Assembly (NCBI RefSeq): GCF_030845175.1 | Contig: NZ_CP132542.1 | Coordinates: 2,453,501 to 2,517,500, forward strand | Direction of reading: 5' to 3' | DNA length: 64,000 bases | From: Coralliovum pocilloporae | GTDB taxonomy: Bacteria; Pseudomonadota; Alphaproteobacteria; Rhizobiales; Cohaesibacteraceae | In this document: in pieces, positions 55,662 to 64,000 of the stretch | Layout of the letters: each line of letters starts with the position of its first letter | Numbering within the stretch: position 1 is the first letter of the stretch | Notes under the pieces: generated by a model | The model's input: only the letters and a program-made list of their open reading frames with translations | The model's database searches: none | Told to the model about the DNA's origin: nothing | Position numbers and translations under genes: made by a program

Positions 55662-56054
55662 ATGACTGCGACGTGGCCGGGGGAGCTGGAAGAGCATCTC
55701 GATGACCTTCAGCAATACAGCGTTGCACATTGTCCTGATTGTCCGGATCTTGCGATGCTGCTGCCGCTGAAAGACCCGGAAAAAGCCCATTGCATTGGTG
55801 GCATTGTTGACCTCTCCGACAGGGACTGGCGCAGACTGGACCAGTTCGCGTCACAGATGGCAGGCCGCACACCGGAAAATCGTCTCTTTACAATTCCTGG
55901 CAAGTCAGATGGCACACGGCTTCTTGCGACCCTGCTTCCAACGCAATGTGGCAGCAAGGTGCCTCTCCGGCGCATGAGCTCCGCAACAGGTGACGGGCGC
56001 GGCTGGCTTCACACAGTACGCCTTGACTTCCTGATCCTGGATGAAATGGCCTGA
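55662..56054 (+). CDS. Small cytosolic hypothetical protein with CxxC (130 aa)
   Basis: Begins MTATWPGELEEHLDDLQQY; ATG 55662 follows AAAGAGAG. Contains a Cys pair AHCPDCPD near residue 24 and a single Cys in CIGG and TQCGSK, so a metal or redox site is possible. The middle (VDLSDRDWRRLDQFASQM) is helical. It lies 290 bp downstream of nrdJ in a region with low coding density. I do not recognise it; it could be unrelated to nrdJ. It does not resemble the Cys-rich NrdJ tail. Confidence 0.5.
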   Translation: MTATWPGELEEHLDDLQQYSVAHCPDCPDLAMLLPLKDPEKAHCIGGIVDLSDRDWRRLDQFASQMAGRTPENRLFTIPGKSDGTRLLATLLPTQCGSKVPLRRMSSATGDGRGWLHTVRLDFLILDEMA

Positions 56055-56250
56055 CCAAAGGCTCTGTAAGTTCGGCCTTTATTTATACAGCCATAAGGCA
56101 AACCGTATTCCGATAACCTCTTTACTGCCTGTTCACAGACATAAATTGCGCGTAAAGACGACTGATAAGGATCCTCGTCATCATCTGCATGCTCGGGGGT
56201 AATCCGGCAGTGCGTCCGGATTTGAAGAAACCGGTTTTGAGGAGTTTGGC

Positions 56251-56499
56251 ATGTCTCTTGTCGTTGGCGGTCACTACAGGCATTACAAAAACAAGGACTA
56301 TACGATCCTTCAGCTTGCGCGCCATTCCGAGACCCACGAGGATTATGTGGTCTATCAGGCGCACTATGGTGACAGGCAAATCTGGGTGCGGCCTATGGAC
56401 ATGTTCATGGAAACGGTCGAGTGGCAGGGGAGTACTGTGCCGCGTTTTACCCGCATTAAAGCACCAAACCTTGATGTTGAATCGGCGAAGGTGCTTTAG
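56251..56499 (+). CDS. DUF1653 protein with repeat-encoded C-terminus
   Basis: An 82-aa protein of the DUF1653 family: GGHYRHYKNKDYTILQLARHSETHEDYVVYQ, then WVRPMDMFMETVEW and VPRFTRI. Small cytosolic beta protein, function unknown. The family normally ends about at RFTRI; here the last 13 residues (KAPNLDVESAKVL) and the TAG stop are encoded by the RIME-like repeat at 56456-56557. GGAG precedes the ATG. Confidence 0.85.
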   Translation: MSLVVGGHYRHYKNKDYTILQLARHSETHEDYVVYQAHYGDRQIWVRPMDMFMETVEWQGSTVPRFTRIKAPNLDVESAKVL

Positions 56500-56557
56500 C
56501 ATATCGTTTTCACGCGAGCTTTTATCCGAAAAGTCTGTCAACTTTTCGGAAGCACGC
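56456..56557 (-). repeat. RIME-like double-palindrome element, copy C
   Basis: Reverse-oriented copy, 102 bp. Read on the minus strand: GCGTGCTTCCGAAAAGTTG, ACAGACTTTTCGG, ATAAAAGCTCGCG, then TAAAGCACC...GGTGCTTTAA. The first hairpin has CCGAAAAGT/ACTTTTCGG where copies A and B have CTGAAAAGT/ACTTTTCAG, a compensated base-pair change. It overlaps the 3' end of the DUF1653 gene. Confidence 0.85.
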
Positions 56558-56766
56558 ATTGACTGAAGTAATGTCAGTCAGGCCGGGTCTGGCTTGGATA
56601 GATTTCTCATTGAATTGAGAGATAGAGATAGCAACCTTTCTATCTGCGACAAATTTGACGGAAAAGGTATGGCGGCTATCAGAGAGTACCGATAGCGTGA
56701 CCGATCTGCGGATGCCGGAAACGGACACTTGGAACACCGATTTGTAATGGGGACTGGAAACAGGGA

Positions 56767-57999
56767 ATGACAAAGCAGCTTGTGATTGTTGGTGCGGGTC
56801 AGGCCGCCGCCACTTTGGTCGAGCAACTCCATCGTGAAGGTTATGATGGAGAGATAACCGTTCTGGGTGATGAGACTGTGCTGCCTTATCAGAGGCCGCC
56901 ACTGTCGAAGGACTATTTCAAAGGCGCGACGGATGTTGATCGTCTGGTTCTGCGACCGGCAGCCTATTATGACGATGCCGGTGTTACCATGAAAATGGGC
57001 ACCCGGGTTGCGTCTATCGACCGTGAGAGCAAAACCATTACCACGGATCAGGGAGAGGCCATCTCCTATGATACGCTTGTGCTGGGAACTGGCGCGCGCC
57101 CGCGACCTCTGCCAATGGACGGAATGGATGCAGACAATGTGGTCACCGTACGCGATATCGCTGACGCTGACCGCATGAAGGCAATGAATGACCAGATCGA
57201 CAATGTTGTTGTTGTCGGTGGTGGTTTTATCGGTCTTGAAGCTGCTGCAGTGCTGCGTGGGTTCGGCAAGAACGTCACGGTTGTTGAAGCTGCCCCGAGG
57301 CTGATGGGACGAGCCGTTTCTGAGGAAGTCTCGGAGGCTTTTCTCAATCTGCACCGGCAGCAGGGGATCGATGTGCGTCTCAATACCGGTGTCAGCGGTC
57401 TGGTGTCTGATGGTCATCAGGTTCAGGGTGTGACACTGGCTGACGGTACCGAGCTTGCCGCTGATCTGGTGATTGTCGGCATTGGTGCTATTCCCAACGA
57501 CGAGCTGGCTCAGGCTGCTGGTGTCTCCTGTGATGGGGGCATTCTAACGGACCTGTCCTGCCGGACATCGGATGCTGACATCTACGCCATGGGTGATTGC
57601 ACGCGGCTGAAACATGGCCGTTATGATGCGCTTTTGCGTCTTGAATCTGTTCAGAATGCCATCGATCAGGCCCGCATTGTGGCAGACAGCATTCTTGGCA
57701 AGGATGTCTCCTACGGAGCGTTGCCGTGGTTCTGGTCTGACCAGTTTGATGCAAAGTTACAGATTGCCGGACTTCTGCCGGACGGCGGAGAGAAGGTCAG
57801 TTTCGGCTCTTATGAGGACGGTGGTCTTCTGGTGGTCCATTTCGATGCGGACGGAACATTTGCTGCGGCCGAAACCATCAACCGGGCTGGAGATCATATG
57901 GCCTCACGGCGCATTATCGATATGGGTATGCCTGCAACCCGGGACATGATCATTGATGCTGCGGGTGATATGAAGTCGGTGATGAAGGCTCTGAGGTAA
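56767..57999 (+). CDS. FAD-dependent ferredoxin/rubredoxin reductase
   Basis: A 410-aa NAD(P)H-dependent flavoprotein of the putidaredoxin/terpredoxin reductase type. Two Rossmann motifs (VIVGAGQAAATLVEQL; VVVVGGGFIGLEAAAVLR), YQRPPLSKDYF and DIYAMGDCTRL, with the usual C-terminal reductase domain (LPWFWSDQFDAKLQIAG). It reduces a [2Fe-2S] ferredoxin or a Rieske protein that serves oxygenases. No partner gene is adjacent; the unpaired Rieske ferredoxin at 12486 is a possible client elsewhere in the window. Confidence 0.93.
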   Translation: MTKQLVIVGAGQAAATLVEQLHREGYDGEITVLGDETVLPYQRPPLSKDYFKGATDVDRLVLRPAAYYDDAGVTMKMGTRVASIDRESKTITTDQGEAISYDTLVLGTGARPRPLPMDGMDADNVVTVRDIADADRMKAMNDQIDNVVVVGGGFIGLEAAAVLRGFGKNVTVVEAAPRLMGRAVSEEVSEAFLNLHRQQGIDVRLNTGVSGLVSDGHQVQGVTLADGTELAADLVIVGIGAIPNDELAQAAGVSCDGGILTDLSCRTSDADIYAMGDCTRLKHGRYDALLRLESVQNAIDQARIVADSILGKDVSYGALPWFWSDQFDAKLQIAGLLPDGGEKVSFGSYEDGGLLVVHFDADGTFAAAETINRAGDHMASRRIIDMGMPATRDMIIDAAGDMKSVMKALR

Positions 58000-58028
58000 C
58001 GATGAGCGGGTTCTGCCTGTGCATTCAG

Positions 58029-58057
58029 ATCTCCCCGAAAACGGGGAGATTTTTTTA
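58029..58057 (+). terminator. Rho-independent terminator of the ferredoxin reductase gene
   Basis: ATCTCCCCG (58029-58037), loop AAAA, CGGGGAGAT (58042-58050), then seven T. The remaining sequence to 58287 is an AT-rich promoter region without other visible genes. Confidence 0.95.
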
Positions 58058-58287
58058 TCAGGCAACGGATCGTTTCATGCGGTATCCAAGGATTGTAATA
58101 AACAACTCCTGCACTTCAGAATGTGCTGCTATCTTACGAAGGATTGCATTTCCAGCGCTTTGAGAAACGGCACTATTTCGCCATAAAATATGTGTATGGG
58201 TTTTGTTGTTTTCGTTAAAAATGTGTTATCGAATATTTCTCCGTCTGATATGTTTTCTTAAGTGTAAATTGGTTTGTAGCTTTTGAA

Positions 58288-61161
58288 ATGACGCGTTCGC
58301 ATCGGTTGTCAGCTTCTGTTTTTCGATCCTTGATGAGCTCCGTGGCTTTTTTCAGTGCGCCCGCGCTTGCTGATGTTGAGACGGATGGTTCTCTTGGTGG
58401 TATCGCCCAGTCCCTGTCCGGATCCACAGTGATGGTTCCCTCCAGTCTGGGGGTGGTCAACGGCGGGGCGCTGTTCCATAGCTTTTCGGAGTTTGATGTC
58501 TCGTCCGGGCAGACGGTGACGTTCACGGGCAATCCTCCTATCACGGATGTCATAACGCGGGTAACTGGCGGCGAGCAGTCCGTTCTCAATGGCCAGATCG
58601 TCAATTCAGTGCCGAATGGCAGTCTGCTGCTGCTCAATGAAAGTGGTTTTCTGCTTAAGTCTGATGTGAGCTTTAATGTCAGTGATGATGTATTCCTAGT
58701 CACTGCTGATAGGCTTACATTCCCGGACGGTGCCCAGTTTTCGGCATTACCTGCGGCTGGTGATGCGACCTCTTCAGCGATGATCGGTCAGGTCGAGTTC
58801 TCCGGAGACGAAAGCGAGATCACCGTTGACGGAAGCCGCATCAATCTGGCGTTTGGCCAGTTCAGCCTCGTTTCTGATGAGATTACGATTCGTGATGATG
58901 CTCGGATCCGGGTCAATAACGGACGGGTGAATCTGGTTGCCCGTGGTGGGAATGGGACTGCGAATGTGACAGCAACCAGTGTCACAACAACGGGCACAGG
59001 TTTCGGCGATATCCTGATTTCCGATTCCGTCATTGATACATCAACGACCACGGGGCCGGTGCCGGGCCTTCTGACAATTTCCGGTAATCTGGAAGTAACG
59101 GATAATGCGCTGCTGAGAGGTGACGTTCCTGCAGCCGGGTTTCCCGGTGGGATAAGCATTACCGGTGAGACAGCCGAATTTACCGATGGCGGGTTTCTGG
59201 AAGTCCGGGATGCCTCCGGCCTTTTGGGGAATGCTGATTTTGATGTAGACACTGTCACGTTCGAGCAGGCTTTCGGAACACGGACCCTGTTTGCAAATCT
59301 GACAGGTTCGGGCGACTTCGTGAAAACGGGTGAGGGAACGCTTGTTCTGCCTGGCGATAATTCAATTACCGGCACCACATTTGTTCAGGAAGGGCAGCTT
59401 TCGGTCACCGGGTTGCTGTCATCCTCAGATGTTGAGGTGCAGGCGGGAGCATTGCTGAGTGGAAACGGGCAGATTAATCAGGCGGTTTCTGTCGCCAGTG
59501 GCGGCTTCTTCGTTCCGGGCGGTGTTAATGGTACAACCTTTGTAACAGGCGGGCCTGTGGGTGCGACCAGCGGGGCGCTTGCAACAGGCGATCTGACTTT
59601 GCAGCCGGGATCGGTGTTTATTGTCGAGATCAATGAAACCACATCCAACAAGGCTGTCGTGAATGGCACGGTCAGCCTGAACGGTGCCAATGTTGGTGTC
59701 CTTATTCTGGATCCGTGTCTGGCCTGTACTGCTCCCGGGTTCACCAACACCTACACGATCATTGAGAACGACTTGACGGATCCTGTGAACGGGATGTTTG
59801 CCGGTGTTATCGATAGCCCCGCATTCTTTGACACAAGCTTCAACTTTGCCGGTGGTGATGGCAATGATGTGGATCTGACGCTGACCCGTAATAGCAACAC
59901 ATTCTCGAGCTTTGCTCAGGGTGAGAACCAGCTTGTTGGTGCTGGTATTCTGGATTCCTTTCTCAACAGTACAGACCCGGACGAGCAGGCATTTATTGCG
60001 AGTGTGATTGTTCTCTCCGAGGGAGAGGTTCGCGAGCTGTTTGATGATCTGGCTGGTGAGGCAAACGCCGATGTTCAGACCGTAGCGGCTGATATCGCAA
60101 GCGTCACACTGGGAGCTACAATCGGCGCTGGACGTCGGGTGGGTGACTTGCTTGGTGTGACAGGCAGCACCCTGTCGCAGAATGCATTGACCGCAAGCCC
60201 TTCTGCCCTGGCCTCACAATTGTCCTATGCCCAGAAGCAGAAGAAAGAGCAGAGCAAACAGAATGATCTGGCCTCTGCCTTTGATAGCCTTACTGGTAGT
60301 CAGGCTCTTGATACAGAAACCTTGCCGCCGGCTCCAAGGCAGGCCTGGGCGGCTTTTCTCGGGGGGTACAGCCAGCAGGATGGCACCGCCACGAGCCAGG
60401 GTGTTGAGAGCTATTATGGCGGTGGCACCGCCGGGGTTGATATTGTCTCTCTCGAGAATTGGCGACTGGGCCTTTCTGCGGGATACTACCGTTCATCCAA
60501 CCGGGTTGAAGGGGTTTCGGCACGTGCTGATGTGGACAGCTTTGCAGGGGGCTTTTATGCGTCCTATGACGCCATTGACTGGTACGTGGATGCATCGGCC
60601 AACTACGTGTATCACGATATCGGGACGGAGCGGACGGTTACTGTCGGCTTGCAGACCTTTGATGCCGAAGCGGATTATGGAGCACACAGCCTGATCGGTG
60701 GTGTCGAAGCGGGTATTTATCTTGCTGGCGATAACATCACGTTCCAGCCCTATGTGGGTATGCGCGGCAGCTGGACCTATACGGAATCCTTCACGGAATC
60801 AGGTGGTGGAGTAACAACTCTGTCCGGTGAGTCAGAGACCTTCAGCCAGGTTGAAAGTACGATCGGTTTCCGTGTTGCCACGGTCTGGGAAATTGCAGAG
60901 CAATTCATTGTTCCGAGTATTGGAGCTGCCTGGGTCCATCGCTTCAATGACGATACCCCTGAAACGTCTTTGTCGCTTGCTGGCGGTGGTGGTGCCTTCA
61001 CCGTGCAGGGGCTGGCACCATCCCAGGATCTGCTATCCCTGACGACCGGGTTTGCCGCCAATTTCACAGACAGCATGACAGGCCATCTGCAATATCAGGG
61101 TGATTTCGCATCTGACAGCGAGACCCATACGCTGATTGGTGGTGTAAGGATGCAGTTCTGA
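58288..61161 (+). CDS. Hybrid TPS-domain autotransporter adhesin
   Basis: A 957-aa surface protein. After a signal peptide (FRSLMSSVAFFSAPALA) comes a two-partner-secretion (FHA-like) domain, residues ~30-150: LFHSFSEFDVSSGQTVTF, ITRVTGGEQSVLNGQI, LLLLNESGFLLKSD. A beta-helix passenger follows, with a transport-associated repeat (LTGSGDFVKTGEGTLVLPG) and a CxxC (DPCLACTA). Residues ~690-957 form a classic autotransporter barrel (QAWAAFLGGYSQQDG ... GVRMQF) with terminal Phe. TPS domains normally need a separate TpsB pore; here the protein carries its own. Weak ribosome site. Strong terminator follows. Confidence 0.86.
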   Translation: MTRSHRLSASVFRSLMSSVAFFSAPALADVETDGSLGGIAQSLSGSTVMVPSSLGVVNGGALFHSFSEFDVSSGQTVTFTGNPPITDVITRVTGGEQSVLNGQIVNSVPNGSLLLLNESGFLLKSDVSFNVSDDVFLVTADRLTFPDGAQFSALPAAGDATSSAMIGQVEFSGDESEITVDGSRINLAFGQFSLVSDEITIRDDARIRVNNGRVNLVARGGNGTANVTATSVTTTGTGFGDILISDSVIDTSTTTGPVPGLLTISGNLEVTDNALLRGDVPAAGFPGGISITGETAEFTDGGFLEVRDASGLLGNADFDVDTVTFEQAFGTRTLFANLTGSGDFVKTGEGTLVLPGDNSITGTTFVQEGQLSVTGLLSSSDVEVQAGALLSGNGQINQAVSVASGGFFVPGGVNGTTFVTGGPVGATSGALATGDLTLQPGSVFIVEINETTSNKAVVNGTVSLNGANVGVLILDPCLACTAPGFTNTYTIIENDLTDPVNGMFAGVIDSPAFFDTSFNFAGGDGNDVDLTLTRNSNTFSSFAQGENQLVGAGILDSFLNSTDPDEQAFIASVIVLSEGEVRELFDDLAGEANADVQTVAADIASVTLGATIGAGRRVGDLLGVTGSTLSQNALTASPSALASQLSYAQKQKKEQSKQNDLASAFDSLTGSQALDTETLPPAPRQAWAAFLGGYSQQDGTATSQGVESYYGGGTAGVDIVSLENWRLGLSAGYYRSSNRVEGVSARADVDSFAGGFYASYDAIDWYVDASANYVYHDIGTERTVTVGLQTFDAEADYGAHSLIGGVEAGIYLAGDNITFQPYVGMRGSWTYTESFTESGGGVTTLSGESETFSQVESTIGFRVATVWEIAEQFIVPSIGAAWVHRFNDDTPETSLSLAGGGGAFTVQGLAPSQDLLSLTTGFAANFTDSMTGHLQYQGDFASDSETHTLIGGVRMQF

Positions 61162-61177
61162 TCCTGCAGAACGCATT

Positions 61178-61200
61178 GGGGCAGAATTGCCCCGATTTTC
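61178..61200 (+). terminator. Terminator of the autotransporter gene
   Basis: GGGGCA (61178-61183), loop GAAT, TGCCCC (61188-61193), then GATTTTC. Confidence 0.75.
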
Positions 61201-61410
61201 TACAAAATTACCCGGATTTGACCGAAATCAAGGTCGCCTGTCTGAGGCTGCGTTACAAGAGACCATCACTCGCGATGTGGTTCTCCCAGTCTGCATCGCC
61301 TGTGATCGACCTGAACCTTCGTGGCCTTGCCACCAAGCCAAGGTTGATCCCTTCCGTCTTTCCCTAGACGACGTAACTTGCCGCAGCTTCCGCTGCGGCA
61401 TTTTTCTTTT
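61201..61410 (+). ncRNA. Candidate small RNA ending in a strong terminator
   Basis: About 180 bp with no convincing ORF lie between the autotransporter terminator and a very strong intrinsic terminator: TGCCGCAGC (61379-61387), loop TTCC, GCTGCGGCA (61392-61400), then TTTTTCTTTT. A possible internal hairpin lies around 61258-61290 (GAGACCATC/GATGTGGTTCTC). A second terminator with nothing to terminate suggests a small transcript here. No known sRNA family was recognised. Confidence 0.35.
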
Positions 61411-61420
61411 GGCCCATATC

Positions 61421-61524
61421 CTACAGCGTGCTTCTGAAAAGTTGATCGACTTTTCAGATAAAAGCTCGCGCAGAAAAAACTTAAAGTACCGCTGCCAATT
61501 CAGGTTCAAGGTCTGGTACTTTAA
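61421..61524 (+). repeat. RIME-like double-palindrome element, copy B
   Basis: A 104-bp copy in the same orientation as copy A and nearly identical over its first 60 bases: CTACAGCGTGCTTCTGAAAA, GTTGATCGACTTTTCAG, ATAAAAGCTCGCGCAG, then TTAAAGTACC...GGTACTTTAA. In the second hairpin C-G of copy A is replaced by T-A on both sides. It lies between the candidate sRNA and the DUF2147 gene. Confidence 0.85.
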
Positions 61525-61604
61525 TGTTGAGGTGGTTGCTCTCACCGCATAGCAAAGGCACACTTCGTCTGAGTATATCCAGTATGCCTCGGGAGGACGA
61601 AAGA

Positions 61605-61988
61605 ATGACCATTCACTGGCGTATATCCCTTGCCGCAGCAATTCTCATGGCTGTGTCATCATCGGCGCAAGCTGATGCCACAGGTGTATGGCGCACTGAA
61701 AAGGGCAAGGACGGGGCGATCGGTATTGTTCAGATCCATAAATGTGGCAGCCAGTATTGCGGTAAGATTGTTGGGGCAATCGGTAAAAAACCAAGGATCG
61801 GTCTTGTCATCGTCAAGGATATGAAGAAGGACGGCAAGACCTATTCCGGCGGGCAGATCTATGCTCCGGACGATGATCGCTGGTACTCAGCCAAGATGGT
61901 CGAACAGGGAGCGGGCAAGCTGAAAGTGTCTGGCTGTGTCCTGGGTGGTCTGATCTGCAGGGGACAGGTCTGGACGCGGCAGAAATAG
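61605..61988 (+). CDS. DUF2147 secreted protein
   Basis: A 127-aa periplasmic protein. ATG 61605 follows GGGAGG by 8 bases and opens a signal peptide (RISLAAAILMAVSSSAQA). Mature part shows the DUF2147 pattern: GVWRTEKGKDGAIGIVQIHKC, YCGKIVGAIG, SGGQIYAPDDDRWYSAKM, VSGCVLGGLICRGQVWTR. Four Cys could form two disulfides. Function unknown. Ends 12 bp from the convergent EAL gene. Confidence 0.9.
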   Translation: MTIHWRISLAAAILMAVSSSAQADATGVWRTEKGKDGAIGIVQIHKCGSQYCGKIVGAIGKKPRIGLVIVKDMKKDGKTYSGGQIYAPDDDRWYSAKMVEQGAGKLKVSGCVLGGLICRGQVWTRQK

Positions 61989-62000
61989 CGGCTCTGCGCG

Positions 62001-64000
62001 TTATCGACCGTTCACTGCTGACATGTGCGGAGAAACGGACTTGATCTGGCGTACCAGGTCAGCCTGGCTGTCTGCATCCCGCATCTGCTCATCCTGAATG
62101 AAGGCGAGGAATTCGTCCGGCGGCATCGGCTTGGCGAAGTGATACCCTTGTCCCTCCCGACATCCGAGTTCCAGAAGATGATCAGCCTGGGCTTCATTTT
62201 CAATGCCTTCGGCAAGAACGGACAGGTTCATGCTGCGGCCAAGACCGATGATGGTCTTGACAATCTGGGCGCTGCGCGAGCTGCTCATCTCCTTGATGAA
62301 GGATTGGTCAATTTTCAACCTGTTCAATGGCAATTGCTGCAGATAGCTCAGTGACGAATAGCCGGTGCCGAAATCATCCAGAGCGATTTCAACGCCGAGC
62401 TTCTGAAGCTCGCTCAGGCTGTCCATCACCGTTTCAATCCGTTGGCTCATGGCGCTTTCGGTGATCTCGATTTCCAGCAGTTCTGCGGGGATTTCGTGGC
62501 GGGCAATGGCTTGCTTGACGGCATCTGCCACATTCTCCTCAGCAAAATGGAGCGCCGAGATGTTGATGGCCAGTCGGGGAACCTTGACGCCCTGTGCCTG
62601 CCACTGAGCTGCAGATGCACAGACCTGATCAATCATGAACTGACCGATGGGTGTGATCAGCTGTGCCTGTTCCGCGACAGGAATGAACACACCCGGCGGC
62701 ACGAATGTACCGTCAAAGCGAGGCCAGCGGATCAGAGCCTCAGCACCGATCAGACGACCGCTGGCAATGTCAAACTGCGGTTGGAAAAATGGCTGTAGAC
62801 GGCGCTGGTTCAGGGCTGACTTGAGGTCCTGGACGATCGTAATACGGTTCTGTGCCTCGTTGGCCAGCTCGCGCGAATAGGACATGGCGCTGTCGCGGCC
62901 CTGGCACTTGGCTTTATCCAGTGCGATATGGGCTGCGGTGATCAGGGCATCCGCATGGGAGCCGTGATCCGGAGCCCAGGAGAGGCCAAAACAGGCTGTG
63001 AGCTGGATGCTCTGATGATCGTAGTGAATACGATGGCTGAGAAGCGACCTGACCCTCTCAACCAGTTTCATCCGCTCATCTTCGGACTGGCCCCATTCGA
63101 TGAGGCACAGAAGAGCAAAGGTGTCTTCGCCGTAACGGGCCGCCCGGACATGGGCAGCATCAAGGGTTCGCAGACGGTCAGCCAAGACGCGAAGGACGGC
63201 GTCGCCTGCCTCATGACCAAAGGTGTCGTTGATGTCCCGATAACGATCAATATCAAAGAGGACGACCATCGGAGAGATCGTCATCTCGCGTGTTTCATCC
63301 AGGTGATGCTTGAGGTGGTGCAGAAACCGTGTGCGGTTGGCGAGCCCGGTCAGGGGGTCAAAAAAGGCAAGGCGTTTGATTTCATCTGTCAGGTCATGCC
63401 TGTCTTTCTCCCGCTCCCGAAAAAGCTGGAAGGCCTTGGTGAGGCGACGGATTTCCTGGGCGCTTGTGGGACTGACGTGGCTGCCTGCGGACAGGTCACC
63501 CTTTTCCGAGAGAGACCGAAACGCCAATGCCAGGGTCTGTAAAGGGTCGGCGAGTGCCCTGGCTCCCAGGTGAGCGCAAAGAAGCAGCATCAGTATTCCA
63601 GCGAGAACGCCGGCAATCAGAGCCCAGGTTGGAAAAGAGTTGCCCTGAAAGTTCCGCGTTACGTCAAGCCTGATTTCAAGCAGACTTCCCAGCACACGGT
63701 CCTTCGTCGCAATCCGGTAGATATACCGGCTGCCAATCACGTTCAATTCGGAATGAACATCATTGCTGTTGCCGGTCAGGGTGGACCATGCTTCCCGCTG
63801 GAAACTGTCAGGTACGATGTTCGTCCCGCTGTTGAAGTCCTTGGCCTGAATGGTCAGAAAATCCGCCTTTGAGACTGAATATTCAGGAAGCTCCGCCAGG
63901 ATTTCGGATGCGCTTTTCGTCGTACCGCTCTGGATGCTGTTTTCCAGCCGGTCCCGGGTATGCAGCAGCAACTCCGTTCCATGCAACAGAGCCGCGCGGG
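62001..64000 (-). CDS. EAL phosphodiesterase with degenerate GGDEF (N-terminus beyond window)
   Basis: At least 666 aa; the frame is still open at base 64000 on the minus strand (RAALLHGTELLLHTRD), so start and first membrane span are missing. Visible order: periplasmic sensor, membrane span (FPTWALIAGVLAGILMLLLCAHLGA), HAMP-like segment, GGDEF, EAL. The GGDEF signature is YGEDTF (RYGEDTFALL), so cyclase activity should be lost, while VLFDIDRYRDINDTFGHEAGD remains. EAL is intact (GAEALIRWPR, EITESAM, DDFGTGYSSLSYL, LAEGIEN). It probably degrades c-di-GMP, with the GGDEF part as a GTP-sensing regulator. Confidence 0.9.
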   Translation of the reverse strand, partial: RAALLHGTELLLHTRDRLENSIQSGTTKSASEILAELPEYSVSKADFLTIQAKDFNSGTNIVPDSFQREAWSTLTGNSNDVHSELNVIGSRYIYRIATKDRVLGSLLEIRLDVTRNFQGNSFPTWALIAGVLAGILMLLLCAHLGARALADPLQTLALAFRSLSEKGDLSAGSHVSPTSAQEIRRLTKAFQLFREREKDRHDLTDEIKRLAFFDPLTGLANRTRFLHHLKHHLDETREMTISPMVVLFDIDRYRDINDTFGHEAGDAVLRVLADRLRTLDAAHVRAARYGEDTFALLCLIEWGQSEDERMKLVERVRSLLSHRIHYDHQSIQLTACFGLSWAPDHGSHADALITAAHIALDKAKCQGRDSAMSYSRELANEAQNRITIVQDLKSALNQRRLQPFFQPQFDIASGRLIGAEALIRWPRFDGTFVPPGVFIPVAEQAQLITPIGQFMIDQVCASAAQWQAQGVKVPRLAINISALHFAEENVADAVKQAIARHEIPAELLEIEITESAMSQRIETVMDSLSELQKLGVEIALDDFGTGYSSLSYLQQLPLNRLKIDQSFIKEMSSSRSAQIVKTIIGLGRSMNLSVLAEGIENEAQADHLLELGCREGQGYHFAKPMPPDEFLAFIQDEQMRDADSQADLVRQIKSVSPHMSAVNGR

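Overview
The window is a chromosomal stretch (GC by eye about 55-57 %) of an alphaproteobacterium of the order Hyphomicrobiales (rhizobial lineage), probably a free-living or marine type. Independent signs agree: three RIME-type double-palindrome repeats, CtrA boxes (TTAA-N7-TTAA), a RirA-type iron box and Irr-type ICE boxes, PhaR-type sites at phasin genes, a PdhS-like cell-cycle kinase, a B12-dependent ribonucleotide reductase, an FMN riboswitch before a RibH2-type lumazine synthase, and a tRNA-His with A73 and no G-1. No phage, integrase, transposase or CRISPR was seen; mobility is limited to small non-coding palindromic elements.

Layout. 1-3231: 3' part of putA. 3.3-9.2 kb: iron-linked periplasmic operon (imelysin, di-haem oxidoreductase, second imelysin-like protein, Tat-exported DUF1513 protein) behind an iron box. 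9.5-15.0 kb: GcvA-like LysR regulator divergent from class II aldolase, fatty-acid-desaturase-type di-iron enzyme, Rieske ferredoxin, DddP-like M24 protein and a PanB-like barrel protein; this looks like an uncharacterised catabolic pathway. 15.2-22.3 kb: YceI, TauE/SafE-like protein, PaaN, SufR-like regulator with a divergent catalase-like peroxidase, small secreted proteins and a DMT exporter. 22.5-27.5 kb: assimilatory sulfate reduction operon cysG-DUF2849-cysI-cysH-DUF934. 27.6-36.8 kb: DUF2336, NUDIX, DUF6460, AsmA, acetoacetyl-CoA ligase, GGDEF-EAL protein. 36.8-41.1 kb: iron cluster fbpB/fbpA and bfd/bfr. 41.1-44.9 kb: 2OG dioxygenase, BcsS-like barrel, threonine dehydratase-like enzyme, ribH2 with its riboswitch. 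45-49.5 kb: 1505-residue kinase with a huge acidic insert. 49.6-51.3 kb: two phasins. 51.5-55.4 kb: tRNA-His and nrdJ. 55.4-64.0 kb: small proteins, ferredoxin reductase, a hybrid TPS/autotransporter adhesin, DUF2147, and a 5'-truncated EAL protein.

Connections. Iron uptake (imelysins, FbpAB) and iron storage (Bfd/Bfr) carry different operator types, as expected where RirA reads Fe-S status and Irr reads haem status. Phasins and acetoacetyl-CoA ligase point to polyhydroxybutyrate metabolism. CtrA boxes precede both the kinase and nrdJ, suggesting cell-cycle control of nucleotide supply. Most notable are the unassigned aldolase/desaturase/DddP-like/PanB-like operon, a palindromic repeat whose terminal TAG is used as stop codon by three genes (and coincides with loss of the NrdJ C-terminal cysteine tail), a RIME-like hairpin in the riboswitch expression platform, and a TPS domain fused to an autotransporter barrel.
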